The translations under genes were made by a program, and so were the position numbers. DNA of 21,672 nt. Origin: JAZLIT01 sp045617525 (GTDB lineage: Bacteria; Bacillota; Bacilli; Bacillales_A; Planococcaceae). The notes below the pieces were generated by a model. It made no database searches and was not told the DNA's origin. It saw nothing but the letters and a program-made list of their open reading frames with translations. Of this stretch, positions 8,108 through 15,060 are shown one piece after another. Numbering within the stretch: position 1 is the stretch's first letter; each line of letters starts with the position of its first letter. The DNA is taken from contig JAZLIT010000075.1 in the NCBI GenBank assembly GCA_045617525.1, positions 1 through 21,672 of the forward strand, in the 5' to 3' direction.

Positions 8108-8140
8108 AAAAAAAGTAGATGGACATTGGGAGTCCATCTA
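8108..8140 (-). terminator. Intrinsic terminator at the end of the copper operon
   Basis: TAGATGGAC (8116-8124) and GTCCATCTA (8132-8140) form a perfect 9-bp stem with a seven-base loop. On the minus strand it is followed by CTTTTTTT (8115-8108), 19 bases after the copA stop codon. Confidence 0.92.
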
Positions 8141-8158
8141 AAAACAAGTTTGTAGAAT

Positions 8159-10372
8159 TTATTTGGTTGTCATTAATTTTACGGTTTGCAGTCGAAGTGC
8201 GTTTAATACGACTGAAACGGAGCTAAATGCCATCGCTGCTCCTGCAACCCATGGTGCGAGAAGGCCGATTGCTGCAATTGGTATACCAACTGTGTTATAT
8301 GCAAGTGCCCAAAATAGATTTTGCTTTATATTACGAACAGTTGCGCGGCTAATTTCAATTGCGGATACAACTTGCTTTAAATCGCCGTGTACAATTGTGA
8401 TATCTGAGGCTTCAATAGCAATGTCCGTACCAGTACCCATCGCGATGCCTACATCGGAAGTAGCTAAAGCAGGGGCATCGTTTATTCCGTCGCCAACCAT
8501 CGCAACGATTTTACCCTCATTTTGCAATTCTTGTACGATCGTTGCTTTTTCGCTTGGAGTTACGTTAGCAAAGACTTGATCAATCCCAACCTGTTTTGCA
8601 ATTGTATTCGCAGTACCAGCTTGATCGCCAGTTAGCATAATTGTACGTATACCTAAGTTTTTTAATGTGCTAATTGCATGAGCAGAGCTTTCTTTCACCT
8701 CATCTGCTACTGCAATCGTTGCTACATGTTCATTATTAATCGCAACGAAAAGAACCGTTTTCCCCTCGTGTTCAAGTTCAAGAGTATTGAAATCCTCATA
8801 CAATGTAATTTGCTGTGCATCTAAAAGTTTTTTTGCCCCAATTAAAAGTTGCTGACCATCGACAGTTGCCTTAATCCCGAAACCTGTAATTGATTCAAAT
8901 TGAGAAGGCGTGTTGAATTTTTGGTTTTTAGCAAAAGAAACTAGTGCCTTTGCAACGGGATGTTCAGATTGGCTTTCAGCTGAGGCGACAAGGTGAATAA
9001 CTTGATCTTTTGAGACGTTAGATTTCACAAAGAAATTAGTAACTGCAGGGCGTCCTTTTGTGATTGTGCCGGTCTTATCAAAGACAATTGTATTTATATG
9101 TTTTGTGCGTTCTAAAGCTTCGGCTGTTTTGAATAATACACCAGCCTCAGCAGCGCGACCAGAACCAGCCATAATCGATGTAGGTGTAGCAAGGCCAAGC
9201 GCACATGGACAGGCAATCACTAATACGGCGATGGTACGCTCAAGTGCTGTTGCGAATTCTGAAGGCTCTAAAATGAAGTAAGTAACAAGGAACGTAATCC
9301 CGGCAATTGCTACCACGATGGGCACAAAAATATTTGAAATTTTATCGGCTAATCGTTGAATTGGCGCCTTTGATCCCTGTGCTTCCTCGACGATTTTTAT
9401 GATACTTGCAAGAACAGTATCTTTCCCTACTTTTGTGGCTTTCATACGAAGAGAGCCTGTTGTATTTACAGTAGCTGCAAATAAAGTATCGCCAACTTGT
9501 TTTTCGACAGGTAAGCTTTCGCCCGTTAACATCGCTTCTTCAATAGATGAATGGCCTTGCATGACAATACCGTCGACTGGAATGGATGCCCCAGGTTTAA
9601 TTAGTAATGTATCCCCAAGCTGGACTTGTTCGATAGAAATTTCTTGGAGCTCACCATCTCGCTCCAGTAAAGCTACTTTTGGCTGTAGATTCATTAACTT
9701 TTTAATCGCATTAGATGAATGCCCTTTTGCACGGGCTTCAAATAATTTTCCAAGTAATATTAATGTAATTAATACGGCGCTAGTTTCGAAATACAGTGCT
9801 AAATGATGTTTTCCAATATGCGCTGTATTTGTAAGCACGATGTAAACACTATAGAAATAGGCAGCAGATGTGCCAAGTGCCACTAATACATCCATATTCG
9901 CAGATTTATTACGAAGGGAGTAATATGCGCCTTTATAAAATTGCCAACCAATAGCGAATTGAACTACCGATGCAAGCGCCCATTGTACGTATGGATTCAT
10001 TAAAATATCAGGTACATAAACCCCGCTAGTAAATGAAAAGTGGGCGAACATTGTCCAAAGTAAGGGGAATGAAAATAGTGCTGAAATAATAAATGTTGTT
10101 GTTCTTTTTTTGATTTCGATTGCTTTATGGTCAATGGATTGTTCGTCTTCTTTTCGAACGTTGGCATCAAAGCCAATCATTTGAATTTTTTTGATAATAT
10201 CTTGTTCAGATAATTTATCTTCATCGAATCGTATCATACCGGTTTCGAGTGTTAAATTTACGTTGGCTTGTTCGATACCGTCTGTTTTATTCATTACTTT
10301 TTCAATGCGGGCTGAACAAGCTGCACAGGTCATGCCTTGTATTTCAAAGGTAAGTTCCTTTTTGGGGGTCAT
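8159..10372 (-). CDS. copA: Copper-exporting P1B-type ATPase
   Basis: 737 residues; pumps Cu(I) out of the cytoplasm at the cost of ATP. One N-terminal heavy-metal domain carries GMTCAAC (Cys16, Cys19). The membrane core has the CPC transport motif (Cys388-Pro389-Cys390), TGES (283-286) in the actuator domain, DKTGT with phosphorylated Asp432, the SEHP motif (His471) of metal ATPases, GDGIND (627-632), and Tyr692-Asn693 plus Met714/Ser717-718 in the last helices, which are the Cu(I)-type residues. B. subtilis CopA has two N-terminal metal domains; only one is present here, and the separate CopZ can supply the other. The ATG follows AAAGAGGCG. It is the third gene of csoR-copZ-copA, set off from copZ by a hairpin that probably lowers its expression. 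Confidence 0.97.
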   Translation of the reverse strand: MTPKKELTFEIQGMTCAACSARIEKVMNKTDGIEQANVNLTLETGMIRFDEDKLSEQDIIKKIQMIGFDANVRKEDEQSIDHKAIEIKKRTTTFIISALFSFPLLWTMFAHFSFTSGVYVPDILMNPYVQWALASVVQFAIGWQFYKGAYYSLRNKSANMDVLVALGTSAAYFYSVYIVLTNTAHIGKHHLALYFETSAVLITLILLGKLFEARAKGHSSNAIKKLMNLQPKVALLERDGELQEISIEQVQLGDTLLIKPGASIPVDGIVMQGHSSIEEAMLTGESLPVEKQVGDTLFAATVNTTGSLRMKATKVGKDTVLASIIKIVEEAQGSKAPIQRLADKISNIFVPIVVAIAGITFLVTYFILEPSEFATALERTIAVLVIACPCALGLATPTSIMAGSGRAAEAGVLFKTAEALERTKHINTIVFDKTGTITKGRPAVTNFFVKSNVSKDQVIHLVASAESQSEHPVAKALVSFAKNQKFNTPSQFESITGFGIKATVDGQQLLIGAKKLLDAQQITLYEDFNTLELEHEGKTVLFVAINNEHVATIAVADEVKESSAHAISTLKNLGIRTIMLTGDQAGTANTIAKQVGIDQVFANVTPSEKATIVQELQNEGKIVAMVGDGINDAPALATSDVGIAMGTGTDIAIEASDITIVHGDLKQVVSAIEISRATVRNIKQNLFWALAYNTVGIPIAAIGLLAPWVAGAAMAFSSVSVVLNALRLQTVKLMTTK

Positions 10373-10423
10373 TAATAATCGCCTCTTTTTTGGTATGGTT
10401 TTTAGGTTGCTATTTTATGTAGA

Positions 10424-10451
10424 AAAATAACCGCATAGCTGCGGTTATTTA
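10424..10451 (-). terminator. Intercistronic terminator or attenuator between copZ and copA
   Basis: AAATAACCGCA (10426-10436) and TGCGGTTATTT (10441-10451) form a perfect 11-bp stem with a four-base loop, starting six bases after the copZ stop. The minus-strand tail is TTATTTTTCT. It should stop a share of transcripts after copZ, giving more chaperone than pump. Confidence 0.8.
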
Positions 10452-10457
10452 ATATTG

Positions 10458-10670
10458 CTATTGTTTTACGTCAAATCCTAAAGAATCGATTGTGTCTGTA
10501 ATAGAAGCTTCTGTAACTTGTGCTTCATCAAATTGAACTGCTACTTTCTTGTTCTCAAGGCTAACTTCTACTACTTCTACACCAAGAATTGCGCCAACGT
10601 TTGTTTGAATCGATTTTACGCAATTTCCGCAAGACATACCTTCAACATTTAATTCAATTTGCTTTGTCAT
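10458..10670 (-). CDS. copZ: Copper chaperone
   Basis: 70 residues, a single heavy-metal-associated domain of the usual CopZ length. It carries GMSCGNC, with Cys14 and Cys17 binding Cu(I), and the typical ending ITDTIDSLGFDV. It should carry copper to CopA and hand it to CsoR. The ATG follows AAGGAGCG, and the gap to csoR is only 13 bases, so the two are cotranscribed. A strong hairpin follows the stop codon, before copA. Confidence 0.96.
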   Translation of the reverse strand: MTKQIELNVEGMSCGNCVKSIQTNVGAILGVEVVEVSLENKKVAVQFDEAQVTEASITDTIDSLGFDVKQ

Positions 10671-10683
10671 TTTGAATCGCTCC

Positions 10684-10992
10684 TTATTTACGCATTAATT
10701 TATGGACCGTTGTAATTAGTTCGTCGATTACCTCATCATCACCATCTAGTATGCGGTTTTTTACGCAACTTTTAACATGACCATCTAACAATACTTTTGC
10801 AACACTATTTAAAGCAGATTGAGACGCGGCTAACTGTGTGATAACGTCGTCGCAATAAACGTCATTTTCAATCATCCCTTTAATGCCTCGGATTTGACCT
10901 TCAATTCTGTTCAAACGTGTTAATAAATCTTTTTTTGTGGGTAGATCATGGTTGCTTTTACGACACGTTTCTTCAGGTGTTGATTGTGTCAT
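10684..10992 (-). CDS. csoR: Copper-sensing transcriptional repressor
   Basis: 102 residues from the start chosen here, the usual CsoR length. The copper-binding triad of the family is complete: Cys47 (in VYCDDV), His72 and Cys76 (in GHVKSC). KKDLLTRLNRIEGQIRGIKGMIE at 20-42 is the conserved helix that contacts DNA and the partner subunit. I take the ATG at 10990-10992 because GAGGTGAGGG lies right in front. A longer frame from 11070 would run through the operator and -10 region, so it is rejected. In this family Cu(I) binding releases the repressor from DNA; as first gene of csoR-copZ-copA it should repress its own operon through the site at 11024-11044. Confidence 0.95.
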   Translation of the reverse strand: MTQSTPEETCRKSNHDLPTKKDLLTRLNRIEGQIRGIKGMIENDVYCDDVITQLAASQSALNSVAKVLLDGHVKSCVKNRILDGDDEVIDELITTVHKLMRK

Positions 10993-11017
10993 ACCCTCAC
11001 CTCGCTTTAATGGTTTT

Positions 11018-11047
11018 ATAGTAACATACCTATAGGGGGTATGTAAA
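11018..11047 (-). promoter_or_regulatory. csoR-copZ-copA promoter with CsoR operator in the spacer
   Basis: On the plus strand ACATACC-TATAGGG-GGTATGT (11024-11044) has 7-bp inverted arms round a G-tract, the pattern of CsoR operators. On the minus strand a -35 TTTACA (11047-11042) and a -10 TACTAT (11023-11018) are 18 bases apart, so the operator fills the spacer. Bound repressor would block RNA polymerase. TATAAA at 11020-11015 is an alternative -10. Confidence 0.85.
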
Positions 11048-11149
11048 ATTCTTCGTTTAACAATTTTCACTATTGGGAATAATTATTTAAATATGATGTG
11101 TAAGTTTTGAAATTTGTAACATTTTTTCCGCTTTTCTTTATTGTTCCAG

Positions 11150-11158
11150 TGGTATGAT
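11150..11158 (+). promoter_or_regulatory. Extended -10 promoter for the 45-codon gene
   Basis: TGGTATGAT has TG one base before TATGAT (11153-11158). Transcription would begin near 11165, leaving a leader of about 90 bases. That leader includes a nine-codon frame (11172-11201, MSDLTEKCN) with GAGAGG just in front of its ATG. Confidence 0.45.
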
Positions 11159-11255
11159 AATGAGAGGTAATATGTCAGACCTTACTGAAAAATGCAACTA
11201 ATTCGAATACTAATGCGTTCTATATACCAATAAGAAAGTTAGAGGTGGACTAAAA

Positions 11256-11393
11256 TTGAAAAAGCAAAGCGATTTAAAAAAAATTGTAGCCAACTTGTCA
11301 AAATTAGGTGTATCGGCGACGATAACGAAATCACGTGTAGAGCTATTAAAGGTATTTACACCGCCAGTTTCAACTCCACATGCTCATAACTAA
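11256..11393 (+). CDS. Unrecognised 45-residue peptide
   Basis: A TTG start (11256-11258) preceded at seven bases by AGAGGTGG opens a 45-codon frame ending at a TAA. The peptide begins MKKQSDLKKIVANLSKLG and ends with a proline- and histidine-rich tail, VFTPPVSTPHAHN. The first about 32 residues are basic and could form an amphipathic helix (KKIVANLSKLG, SRVELLKVF). There is no signal peptide, membrane segment or cysteine. A good ribosome site, an extended -10 about 100 bases upstream and a strong terminator seven bases behind the stop all argue that this is a real gene. I do not recognise the family. It lies back to back with csoR (divergent) and tail to tail with rodA; neither relation tells its job. 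Confidence 0.65.
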   Translation: MKKQSDLKKIVANLSKLGVSATITKSRVELLKVFTPPVSTPHAHN

Positions 11394-11400
11394 AACTTAT

Positions 11401-11449
11401 AAAAAAAGGACTTTTCCGAATGAATACTATCATTTGGAAAAGTCCTTTT
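11401..11449. terminator. Bidirectional terminator between the 45-codon gene and rodA
   Basis: AAAAGGACTTTTCC (11404-11417) and GGAAAAGTCCTTTT (11436-11449) form a perfect 14-bp stem that extends into the loop through CCGAATGA/TCATTTGG. A run of A before it gives seven or more T on the minus strand for rodA; the plus-strand tail is TTTTAAATTT. Confidence 0.9.
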
Positions 11450-11453
11450 AAAT

Positions 11454-12644
11454 TTAATCTTCGTCGTCCTCATTTGTGGAGAACATAAATGTACGATGGT
11501 GGAATCGCATGCTAAATACGAGTCCTATGGCGAGGGCATTCCCCATGAGTGAACTTCCTCCATAGCTTAAGAATGGAAGTGGGATACCTGTGATCGGTAG
11601 TAATTGAACCGTCATGCCGATATTTTCAAATACATGGAACGTGATCATAGCAATAATCCCAGCGCATACATAGGTGCTGAACGGATCTTTTAATAAAAGC
11701 GTCATTTTTGTTAGATGATAAATTAATAGGAAGTACAAGCAAATAACAAGACTTGCACCGATAAAGCCCCATTCTTCAGCAATAACAGTAAATACGAAAT
11801 CGGTATGGTTTTCAGCAACATAAACTTCTCGTCCCATGAAGCCTTTCCCAAGAATTTCTCCTGAGCCAATTGCATTAAGTGAAGTAATTAGATGGTACCC
11901 ATCACTCGTAGAATATGAATATGGGTCAAACCAAGAATAAATACGAGCGAATTGATATTTTTTAAAGCCTAACTTTTCTAGGAAATCAACGGCATATAGA
12001 GCCATCCATATTAGTGTGCCCCCTAGTACAACTGCCCCACCAAAAAGTGGTAGAATAATTCTCCAGGAAATTCCGGCTACAATAATTAAAGCGGCTGTAA
12101 TTGCTAAAAATACTAATGAAGAACCTAAATCAGGCTGCGTCATAATAAAAGCAAGTGGAAGAACTAGTGCTAAGCCGATTTTTACTAGTAAGACTAAGTC
12201 AGATTTAATTGTTTTAACAAGTGTTTTTTCGTGATGATTCGTTATTAGCTTTGCAATAGCCAAAATGAAAAATGTTTTCATGAATTCGGAAGGTTGAATA
12301 TTACCTAGTGGTGTATGATACCAACTTTTCGCCCCATTAACCTTCGCCCCGATTTGTCCTGCACCTTCAGGCATGAAAACGAGGGCAACAATTAAAAGCA
12401 TGCCGAAGCCATAAAGAGGCCATGCGAATTTTTTGTATTGGTCTGGCTCGAAGTACATAACAAAGGCGACGATACATGCGCCAATACAATACCATTGAAT
12501 TTGTTTGATGATGAAATTTGTGCTGCCGTATTGCCCAGAGGTTTGAGCAGACGCGATGGCTAATAAACTAATAGCGAGAAATGCCAATAGGATAAATGCC
12601 AAGGGCCAGTCAAAGCGTCTTGAAAACGTACGATTTTGTTCCAT
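11454..12644 (-). CDS. rodA: SEDS-family peptidoglycan glycosyltransferase, RodA type
   Basis: 396 residues with about ten membrane segments; SEDS proteins polymerise lipid II into glycan strands with a partner class B PBP. Family wording is clear: GNIQPSEFMKTFFI (about 114-127), MTQPDLGSSLVFLA (168-181), WFDPYSYSTSDGYHLITSLNAIGSGEILGKGF (238-269 overall), AENHTDFVFTVIAEEWG (277-293) with Asp282 as the catalytic aspartate, and GMTVQLLPITGIPLPFLSYGGSS near the end. The spacing and the SLNAIGSG wording fit RodA (cell elongation) better than FtsW or SpoVE, and no division or sporulation gene adjoins it. The ATG follows AGGTGACTAAATC. It is convergent with the 45-codon gene. Its upstream region carries the tandem structured repeat. 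The choice of RodA over FtsW is a judgement from sequence alone. Confidence 0.88.
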   Translation of the reverse strand: MEQNRTFSRRFDWPLAFILLAFLAISLLAIASAQTSGQYGSTNFIIKQIQWYCIGACIVAFVMYFEPDQYKKFAWPLYGFGMLLIVALVFMPEGAGQIGAKVNGAKSWYHTPLGNIQPSEFMKTFFILAIAKLITNHHEKTLVKTIKSDLVLLVKIGLALVLPLAFIMTQPDLGSSLVFLAITAALIIVAGISWRIILPLFGGAVVLGGTLIWMALYAVDFLEKLGFKKYQFARIYSWFDPYSYSTSDGYHLITSLNAIGSGEILGKGFMGREVYVAENHTDFVFTVIAEEWGFIGASLVICLYFLLIYHLTKMTLLLKDPFSTYVCAGIIAMITFHVFENIGMTVQLLPITGIPLPFLSYGGSSLMGNALAIGLVFSMRFHHRTFMFSTNEDDED

Positions 12645-12661
12645 GATTTAGTCACCTATCT

Positions 12662-12689
12662 ATTTTAGAATCATTCAAAACGCATACAA
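12662..12689 (-). promoter_or_regulatory. Possible rodA promoter
   Basis: On the minus strand TTGTAT (12689-12684) and TAAAAT (12667-12662) are 16 bases apart. The implied leader is only about ten bases, which would put the ribosome site at the very 5' end, so the true promoter may be further up, in or beyond the repeat. Confidence 0.3.
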
Positions 12690-12709
12690 GGATGAATGAA
12701 TAATATATT

Positions 12710-12812
12710 GTTTCACTATACCCCGCATTAACGGGCAGTAGCGAGAGCAACTGCCCGTAAAAGCCCGATTGGTGAAGACTACCAATCAGCGGAAAGAGCA
12801 CCGCTGATTGAA
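12710..12812. repeat. Structured repeat unit A (103 bp)
   Basis: This unit starts GTTTCACTATACCCCG and ends CCGCTGATTGAA. It holds three successive hairpins: ACGGGCAGT/ACTGCCCGT (12731-12739 and 12750-12758), GATTGGT/ACCAATC (7-bp arms) and ATCAGCGG/CCGCTGAT (8-bp arms). CCCG at 12722-12725 can also pair with CGGG at 12732-12735, an alternative to the first stem. It is followed without a gap by unit B. It has no coding frame of note and is more GC-rich than its flanks. Confidence 0.9.
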
Positions 12813-12961
12813 GTTTCACTTTACCCCGCATTAACGGGCAGTAAGTTCCGTATTGAAAAATAAAGAAATTCTATCTCTCTATGAAAATAGCGAGAGCAAC
12901 TGCCCGTAAAAGCCCGATTGGTGAAGACTACCAATCAGCGGAAAGAGCCTCGCTGATTGAA
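12813..12961. repeat. Structured repeat unit B with a 46-bp extra segment
   Basis: The 103 bases shared with unit A differ at only three positions (12821, and two adjacent bases in the last hairpin loop and stem). A further 46 bases (12844-12889) sit exactly in the loop of the first hairpin. The extra segment and the following bases form a further hairpin: TCTCTCTAT and ATAGCGAGA flank a GAAA loop, with one mismatch. One change in the last hairpin turns a G-C pair into G-T, which still pairs as G-U in RNA. A partial third unit, GTTTCACTGTACC, follows at 12962-12974. Confidence 0.9.
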
Positions 12962-13040
12962 GTTTCACTGTACCATATTATACAGAAAAAAACCGTCATG
13001 AAGTTAATATAAAACGTCAGACGAAAACAAACATAAAATG

Positions 13041-13069
13041 TTTCAAATTAGAGCAAACAGTTTTATAAT
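13041..13069 (+). promoter_or_regulatory. Possible promoter of the 252-residue protein gene
   Basis: A perfect TATAAT (13064-13069) lies 17 bases after TTTCAA (13041-13046), a weak -35. It is placed about 28 bases before the start codon. Confidence 0.45.
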
Positions 13070-13096
13070 AAATCTAACATCAAAAGGATTAGGGGC

Positions 13097-13855
13097 GTGA
13101 GCGTGGTGGCGAAAAAAACGAAGTCAGCAGAAGATTTTATGTATCACCTATATGTACATATGAATGATGTTGATCATTTTGTTATATTTAGTGGCTTATC
13201 GATTAAGCAAATGTTGCAATCAGTTGAGGCACCTTCGAATTTATTATTGCTAAAGCATAGTTTTGAAGAGGGCTCTTTTAATATGCATACACAATTTGAT
13301 TTCGTGGAAGCACCAGAAATTCCGTCCTTTTTAAAAAGAACAGAAGGCATGACTACTGATTTGTGTTGGATTGATTTCAATGAAGAACGATTTGTGAATC
13401 AATTAACGCAGTTAGAGCAAGCTGAGTTGCTGTATTTTGGTCATAAACGTGAACCGTTATCAAACCCTTTCTTTGTGAAGCTTCAAAATCGGTACTTGTA
13501 CTATTATTCATATAGTAATAAAATGACGAAGATTTATTTCCGTTTTTTAGCGGATTGTGAATTGCTAGTTTCGAATTTGTTCAATAAAATGATTCAAGAG
13601 AAGGAAGAGACAGGTGGTTTTTGGAGAAGGAAGTCGAAAGGTAATGCTCCAGAAGTGGATCCATTACTATTAAAAGCAATGCGACAGCTTTCAAAAGAAG
13701 GCATGCTGCTATCTCTTTATAAATTAGATAAGCCGAATTCGACATATGGTCTTGAAGTACGTATGCTATCAGATTACAATTTCCCAGATGAAGTATGGGA
13801 TGATTTGGAAGAAATTTTGAAACAAGGCTATGATGAGCACATACAAATTTCTTAA
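13097..13855 (+). CDS. Protein of unknown function (about 250 residues)
   Basis: 252 residues, soluble, with no signal peptide, membrane segment or motif I recognise. It is acidic and aromatic-rich (HFVIFSGLSIKQ, LLYFGHKREPLSNPFF, NRYLYYYSYSNKMTKIYFRF). There is a short basic insert, GGFWRRKSKGN, at about 174-184, and an acidic C-terminus (PDEVWDDLEEILKQGYDEH). The start is one of three GTG codons: 13097, 13103 or 13106. AGGGG at 13091-13095 is too close to the first and well spaced for 13103, so the true protein may be 250 residues. A promoter-like TATAAT in front and a strong terminator behind make it a single-gene unit. It sits between rodA and ddl, both wall genes, but this alone does not show a wall function. 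Confidence 0.8.
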   Translation: MSVVAKKTKSAEDFMYHLYVHMNDVDHFVIFSGLSIKQMLQSVEAPSNLLLLKHSFEEGSFNMHTQFDFVEAPEIPSFLKRTEGMTTDLCWIDFNEERFVNQLTQLEQAELLYFGHKREPLSNPFFVKLQNRYLYYYSYSNKMTKIYFRFLADCELLVSNLFNKMIQEKEETGGFWRRKSKGNAPEVDPLLLKAMRQLSKEGMLLSLYKLDKPNSTYGLEVRMLSDYNFPDEVWDDLEEILKQGYDEHIQIS

Positions 13856-13858
13856 ATT

Positions 13859-13897
13859 ACTCACTGTATGCGGTTTTTAGGCGCAGTGAGTTTTTTT
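13859..13897 (+). terminator. Intrinsic terminator before ddl
   Basis: ACTCACTG (13859-13866) pairs with CAGTGAGT (13884-13891), with further CG pairs inside, and is followed by TTTTTTT. It ends the transcript of the 252-residue protein gene. Confidence 0.9.
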
Positions 13898-13915
13898 GTG
13901 TAAAAGGGAATACAG

Positions 13916-13960
13916 TATAATAATAAAAAGTATTCATGCTAAAATTGAATTACATGAATA
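13916..13960 (+). promoter_or_regulatory. ddl leader: -10 elements and an inverted repeat before the ribosome site
   Basis: TATAAT at 13916-13921 and an extended -10 TGCTAAAAT at 13937-13945 are both possible start signals. TATTCATG (13931-13938) and CATGAATA (13953-13960) are perfect inverted arms ending three bases before GGAGG (13964-13968). The dyad overlaps the second -10, so it could be an operator or a short mRNA hairpin. Confidence 0.4.
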
Positions 13961-13974
13961 AATGGAGGTCAATA

Positions 13975-15048
13975 ATGATGAAAAAGATTGGTTTATTGTA
14001 CGGAGGGAAATCTGCGGAACATGAAGTTTCACTTTCAACAGCAAGAGCAGTAACGCAAGCCCTAAACTTTGAACAATACGAAGTACATCCAATTTTTATT
14101 ACATTGGATGGCGAATGGCGCGTAGGACCTCAATTAATAAAATCAGTAGAAACAGTAGAACAACTACAATTTAAAGCAACGAAAAATAGCGCGCCGAATA
14201 ATATTTCGGCTTTTATAGAAGCACATGCAAATATTCAGTTTGATGTAATTTTCCCACTGCTTCATGGCACGAATGGTGAAGATGGTACAGTACAAGGGTT
14301 ATTAGAAGTGATAAACATACCGTACGTAGGAAATGGTGTACTTGGATCAGCAGCAGGAATGGATAAGGTTGTTATGAAGCAATTGTTCGAAATCGCTGGT
14401 TTACCGCAAGTACCATACGTTTATTTTATTCGCAGTGAATGGGAAGCAGCTACGGTGCAATTGTTAGAAAAATGTGAGCAGAAGTTGGAATACCCAATGT
14501 TTGTTAAACCTGCAAATTTAGGTTCAAGCGTGGGGATTAGTAAGGCGTCAAATGCAGAGGAATTAAAGAAAGCTGTAGAATACGCATTATTATATGATCG
14601 TAAAATTGTTGTAGAGCAAGGAATCGTTGCACGTGAAATCGAAATGGGCGTCCTTGGTAATGATGATCCGAAAGTTTCTGTTGCTGGTGAAATTAAGCCA
14701 ATGACAGACTTTTACGACTATGATTCGAAATATAAAGATGGCTCTACTGCATTAATTATTCCTGCTGAGATTCCAGCAATAGTAAATGAGCGAATGGGAG
14801 AAATGGCAGTACGTGCATTTAAAATTTTAGATTGTTCTGGCTTAGTACGTTCAGATTTCTTTGTGACAGAGGACAATGAAATTTATATTAATGAAGTAAA
14901 TACATTACCTGGTTTTACACCTGTAAGCATGTATCCATTGTTATGGCAGCATACCGCAGTAAGTTATGCAGCATTGATTGATCGTTTAATTGGTTTAGCT
15001 ATTGAGCGCTTCGCTGAGAAACAAAAACTACAATACAATATAGATTGA
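13975..15048 (+). CDS. ddl: D-alanine--D-alanine ligase
   Basis: 357 residues from the start chosen here; joins two D-alanines with ATP for the peptidoglycan stem peptide. It shows LLYGGKSAEHEVSLSTA at the N-terminus, the ATP-grasp lysine and serine-rich loop (FVKPANLGSSVGISKA), EQGIVAREIEMGVLGND, and the metal-binding end EIYINEVNTLPGFTPVSMYP. The start is the first of two adjacent ATG codons (13975), six bases after TGGAGG. A longer frame from 13936 would include that ribosome site and is unlikely. murF follows after 12 bases, so the two form an operon that makes D-Ala-D-Ala and then adds it to UDP-MurNAc-tripeptide. The same pair with the same followers is known from B. subtilis. Confidence 0.97.
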   Translation: MMKKIGLLYGGKSAEHEVSLSTARAVTQALNFEQYEVHPIFITLDGEWRVGPQLIKSVETVEQLQFKATKNSAPNNISAFIEAHANIQFDVIFPLLHGTNGEDGTVQGLLEVINIPYVGNGVLGSAAGMDKVVMKQLFEIAGLPQVPYVYFIRSEWEAATVQLLEKCEQKLEYPMFVKPANLGSSVGISKASNAEELKKAVEYALLYDRKIVVEQGIVAREIEMGVLGNDDPKVSVAGEIKPMTDFYDYDSKYKDGSTALIIPAEIPAIVNERMGEMAVRAFKILDCSGLVRSDFFVTEDNEIYINEVNTLPGFTPVSMYPLLWQHTAVSYAALIDRLIGLAIERFAEKQKLQYNID

Positions 15049-15060
15049 GTGGGATAAACG

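Noticed and set aside
12710..12974. CRISPR array, because short words repeat (GTTTCACT three times)
   Set aside because: The whole 103-bp units are repeated, with no unique spacers between short repeats, and no cas genes are near.
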